Source of the DNA: CAZOLI01 sp964580675
GTDB lineage: Bacteria > Planctomycetota > MHYJ01 > CAYXQY01
Length of the DNA stretch: 64,000 nucleotides
Direction: 5' to 3'
NCBI GenBank assembly: GCA_964580675.1
Contig: CAZOLI010000014.1
Location: 1-64,000, forward strand
The position numbers and the translations under genes are program-made. Shown in pieces: positions 62,164 through 64,000 of the stretch. Below the pieces are notes generated by a model. It had not been told where the DNA came from, did no database searches, and saw only the letters and a program-made list of their open reading frames with translations. Numbering within the stretch: position 1 is the stretch's first letter; each line of letters begins with the position of its first letter.

Positions 62164-64000
62164 TTACAGCTGACTGAAAAAGTAATCCTCCACCGCGTGC
62201 CGGAGTTCGGACACATTCCCGGACCAGTCTTTGCTCATCCATTCCCTCAGTTTTTCCTTTGGCACATGATCCGGCCCCATGCCGTGATCCTCGTGAAGTT
62301 CCTCGATAAAGCGGCCGGCCAGATCCGGGATGTCCGTTTTTCGTGCATCCAGAGGAGGCATGGTGATTGTGGCCCCCGATATTTCTTCGTAAAGTTCTTC
62401 CGGGAACTGACCGGTCGAGACCTCTTCCGGCAAATTGTCATGGGCCGTGGCCAGAACACGGAGATCCGGCTCCGACTGGATTCGGTCAAGCAAAACCTCC
62501 TGGGCCTCTTCGGCCATGTTTTCCACGTTTCTAAGAATAATGGTCGTGACCGCTTCCGATCGATCCCCGTCCTCGTTGTCTTCGTTTGCCTCCCTGATTT
62601 TTTGAACCTGAAGTTCAGCACCGAGCGACTGACAATCCACCTCCTGAACCGGTTGCTCCCCGCGTGGCCCCTGGAAGTGAAGGACCCGGGCGGCGAGTGT
62701 GCGACCTGTTCCGGATTCTCCCAGCACCAGAACATTTGATTCGGTCGGAATAAGATTTTTAATCGTATTTCGCGCCTCCTGGAAGACATCGGATTCACCG
62801 GCCATCTGCTCGAGGTTCAGACGATCCTGAAACCGGCTTTTGAGTTTCTGGTATTTTTTCTGAAGCCGCTCCAGTTCGCTTTCCTTCTCCCGGTGTTCAA
62901 GTGCGTTCTTGACCGGTCCGGAAATTTCCCGGGCAAGGGCGGTGGCCAGACCCAGGTCCTCTTCTCCGAACCGTCTCTTCACGGCGGGATTGTCCAGGTA
63001 CATAATGCCAATCGGCTCATCCTCCGTCTCGATGGGAATCACCATCAGAGATTTTAGATTCAATCGCTCTATCGTGGAATGTTCATGAAGGCCCGGATCC
63101 TCGCTGGCGTTGTCAGTCAACACACCGTTACCGGTTTCCAGTACTTTCCGTGCCACCGACATGGACATCTCTTCAACCAGCTCCTCGGCGGACCGTGTCT
63201 CTTCTCCTGCCCCGTTTTCCCCGGATGTTTCGCCCGCCGAATGATAAAACGCTTCGGGGATTAGTTCGCCGTTCTTCGGGTTCTTCAGAAGAACCACTCC
63301 CCGTTGAGCATGCGTGGCTTCACTGAGTGTATCCAGAACCACATCAAGAAGCTCCCCCAGTTGAAGTCCGGACTGAATGACCTTTCGTAGTGTGCCCATA
63401 ACCAATCGGTTCTTCCGGGAGAGGTACTCCACGTCGATGGCGGAATTCAAAAATCCCTCTTTTACCCGGTCGAGTATCTGATCCGTTTCACGACCCTTGT
63501 AAATCTCGGCGCTGCTTCCATCCTCCTTCTTGGCACTCTGCATCGCGTGATCGGCTTTCTCAATTAACCCGGAAATGTCATTTCCGTCGGGGGGAAAACC
63601 GGAGATGCCGATACTCAGAGTTATCTCCATCTTGCGATCTCCCAGATCAACCTTTTTTTCCTTCAGGTCCGTTATGATTCGCTCGGCCACGGAGAGGGCG
63701 TCCTTCCGATCGGTCTCGGGCAGAAGCACTTCAAACTCATCACCACCGTACCGCCCGACCGTCGTTTCACCGGTTCGTGCTGCCACATCGTAACCACGCA
63801 TCGTTTTCCGGAGAAATTGTCCCGTTTTCCGAATGAGCCGGTCGCCCGCCGCATGACCAAATCGGTCGTTCACCCACTTCAACCCGTCAACGTCTATGAA
63901 CATCAACGAAAGGGGATATTCAAACCGTGACGCTTTTTCCAGCTCCTCCTCAATCCGATTCTGAAAATAACCATGCGAAACAAGACCGGTGAGTCGATCC
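62164..64000 (-). CDS. GGDEF-GAF-degenerate AAA (sigma-54 activator-like) protein, 5' part outside window
   Basis: Incomplete: the frame runs off the window end, and the first visible residues are DRLTGLVSHGYFQNRIEEEL, the N-terminus of a GGDEF domain. The diguanylate cyclase core is intact (FIDVDGLKWVNDRFGHAAGD; RYGGDEFEVLLPE), so c-di-GMP synthesis is likely. An eight-residue insert separates RGYDVAAR from YGGDEF. A GAF domain follows, then a coiled coil. The AAA part resembles NtrC-type activators (VLGESGTGRT...; GNVSELRHAVEDYFF) but lacks the Walker-A Lys (Arg instead), the Walker-B acidic pair (IILRNVENM) and the GAFTGA loop, and has no DNA-binding domain. It is probably a c-di-GMP enzyme with an inactive AAA scaffold. 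Confidence 0.88.
   Translation of the reverse strand, partial: DRLTGLVSHGYFQNRIEEELEKASRFEYPLSLMFIDVDGLKWVNDRFGHAAGDRLIRKTGQFLRKTMRGYDVAARTGETTVGRYGGDEFEVLLPETDRKDALSVAERIITDLKEKKVDLGDRKMEITLSIGISGFPPDGNDISGLIEKADHAMQSAKKEDGSSAEIYKGRETDQILDRVKEGFLNSAIDVEYLSRKNRLVMGTLRKVIQSGLQLGELLDVVLDTLSEATHAQRGVVLLKNPKNGELIPEAFYHSAGETSGENGAGEETRSAEELVEEMSMSVARKVLETGNGVLTDNASEDPGLHEHSTIERLNLKSLMVIPIETEDEPIGIMYLDNPAVKRRFGEEDLGLATALAREISGPVKNALEHREKESELERLQKKYQKLKSRFQDRLNLEQMAGESDVFQEARNTIKNLIPTESNVLVLGESGTGRTLAARVLHFQGPRGEQPVQEVDCQSLGAELQVQKIREANEDNEDGDRSEAVTTIILRNVENMAEEAQEVLLDRIQSEPDLRVLATAHDNLPEEVSTGQFPEELYEEISGATITMPPLDARKTDIPDLAGRFIEELHEDHGMGPDHVPKEKLREWMSKDWSGNVSELRHAVEDYFFSQL

Noticed and set aside
1..64000. 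CRISPR arrays, insertion sequences, phage or integron features
   Set aside because: No regularly spaced repeats, transposase, integrase or structural phage genes were seen on either strand.

Overview
The window looks like chromosomal DNA from a free-living bacterium of moderate GC content, most likely a planctomycete or a related lineage. This placement is an inference from gene content. The evidence is an operon combining a Ser/Thr kinase, an ECF sigma factor and a zinc-finger anti-sigma factor with a formylglycine-generating-enzyme-like protein; FHA, HEAT and von Willebrand A (VWA) proteins; a giant PQQ-propeller-like exported protein; exported proteins with squalene-cyclase-like repeats; and a diguanylate cyclase fused to an AAA module. 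Several proteins are acidic, and a few (dUTPase-like protein, two-transmembrane RCK potassium channel, STAS-like/winged-helix protein) resemble haloarchaeal families, which hints at a saline habitat. Vegetative promoters are close to the sigma-70 consensus. I see no rRNA, CRISPR array, prophage or insertion sequence.

Layout. 0-7.8 kb: Rieske ferredoxin; a minus-strand pair made of an FHA membrane protein and a HEAT/VWA protein, joined by a dnaX-type slippery site; an exported helical protein; a dUTPase-like protein; pyrF. 7.8-14.4 kb: the minus-strand signalling operon FGE-like, ECF sigma, kinase, anti-sigma. 14.7-20.4 kb: PTS EIIA-like protein, ogt, macro domain, ssb, STAS/wHTH protein, FkbM methyltransferase, and a pseudouridine-synthase-like protein lacking its catalytic Asp. 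20.7-27 kb: alanine/sodium symporter, pabB, lysC and nadA. 27-35.5 kb: exported C-terminal processing protease, ThiF/MoeB-like enzyme, membrane alpha/beta hydrolase, SDR fusion, App1-type phosphatase and a tRNA-Arg. 35.7-38.1 kb: a decayed glycosyltransferase locus. 38.2-46 kb: neuC, msrB, a release-factor-like protein with GGT in place of GGQ, a four-zinc-ribbon protein, an AhpD-like selenoprotein with an evident SECIS hairpin, a lipoprotein with three internal repeats, pdhB and lipA. 46-64 kb: an exported protein with a degenerate ComEC-type metallo-beta-lactamase-fold partner, SDR, nnrE, the PQQ-like giant, a K+ channel, two alpha/alpha-toroid exported proteins around a 530-bp non-coding region with DnaA-box-like sites, and a GGDEF-GAF-AAA protein running off the end.

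Two recoding signals are the strongest discoveries. The first is an in-frame UGA at 42511 in a CxxU redox motif. It is followed, after 15 bases, by a perfect 6-bp hairpin with a GGUCU loop, the layout of a bacterial SECIS. The second is an A-AAA-AAG heptamer inside an A10 run at the end of the FHA gene. A -1 shift there would fuse FHA and transmembrane segments to the HEAT/VWA protein, turning a cytoplasmic product into a membrane-anchored extracytoplasmic one.

A further theme is pseudoenzymes: a pseudouridine-synthase homologue, a release-factor homologue, an MBL-fold protein and an AAA module all lack key catalytic residues. They sit among intact housekeeping genes, so this is not general decay. 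The only clearly decayed locus is the glycosyltransferase tract at 35.7-38.1 kb.
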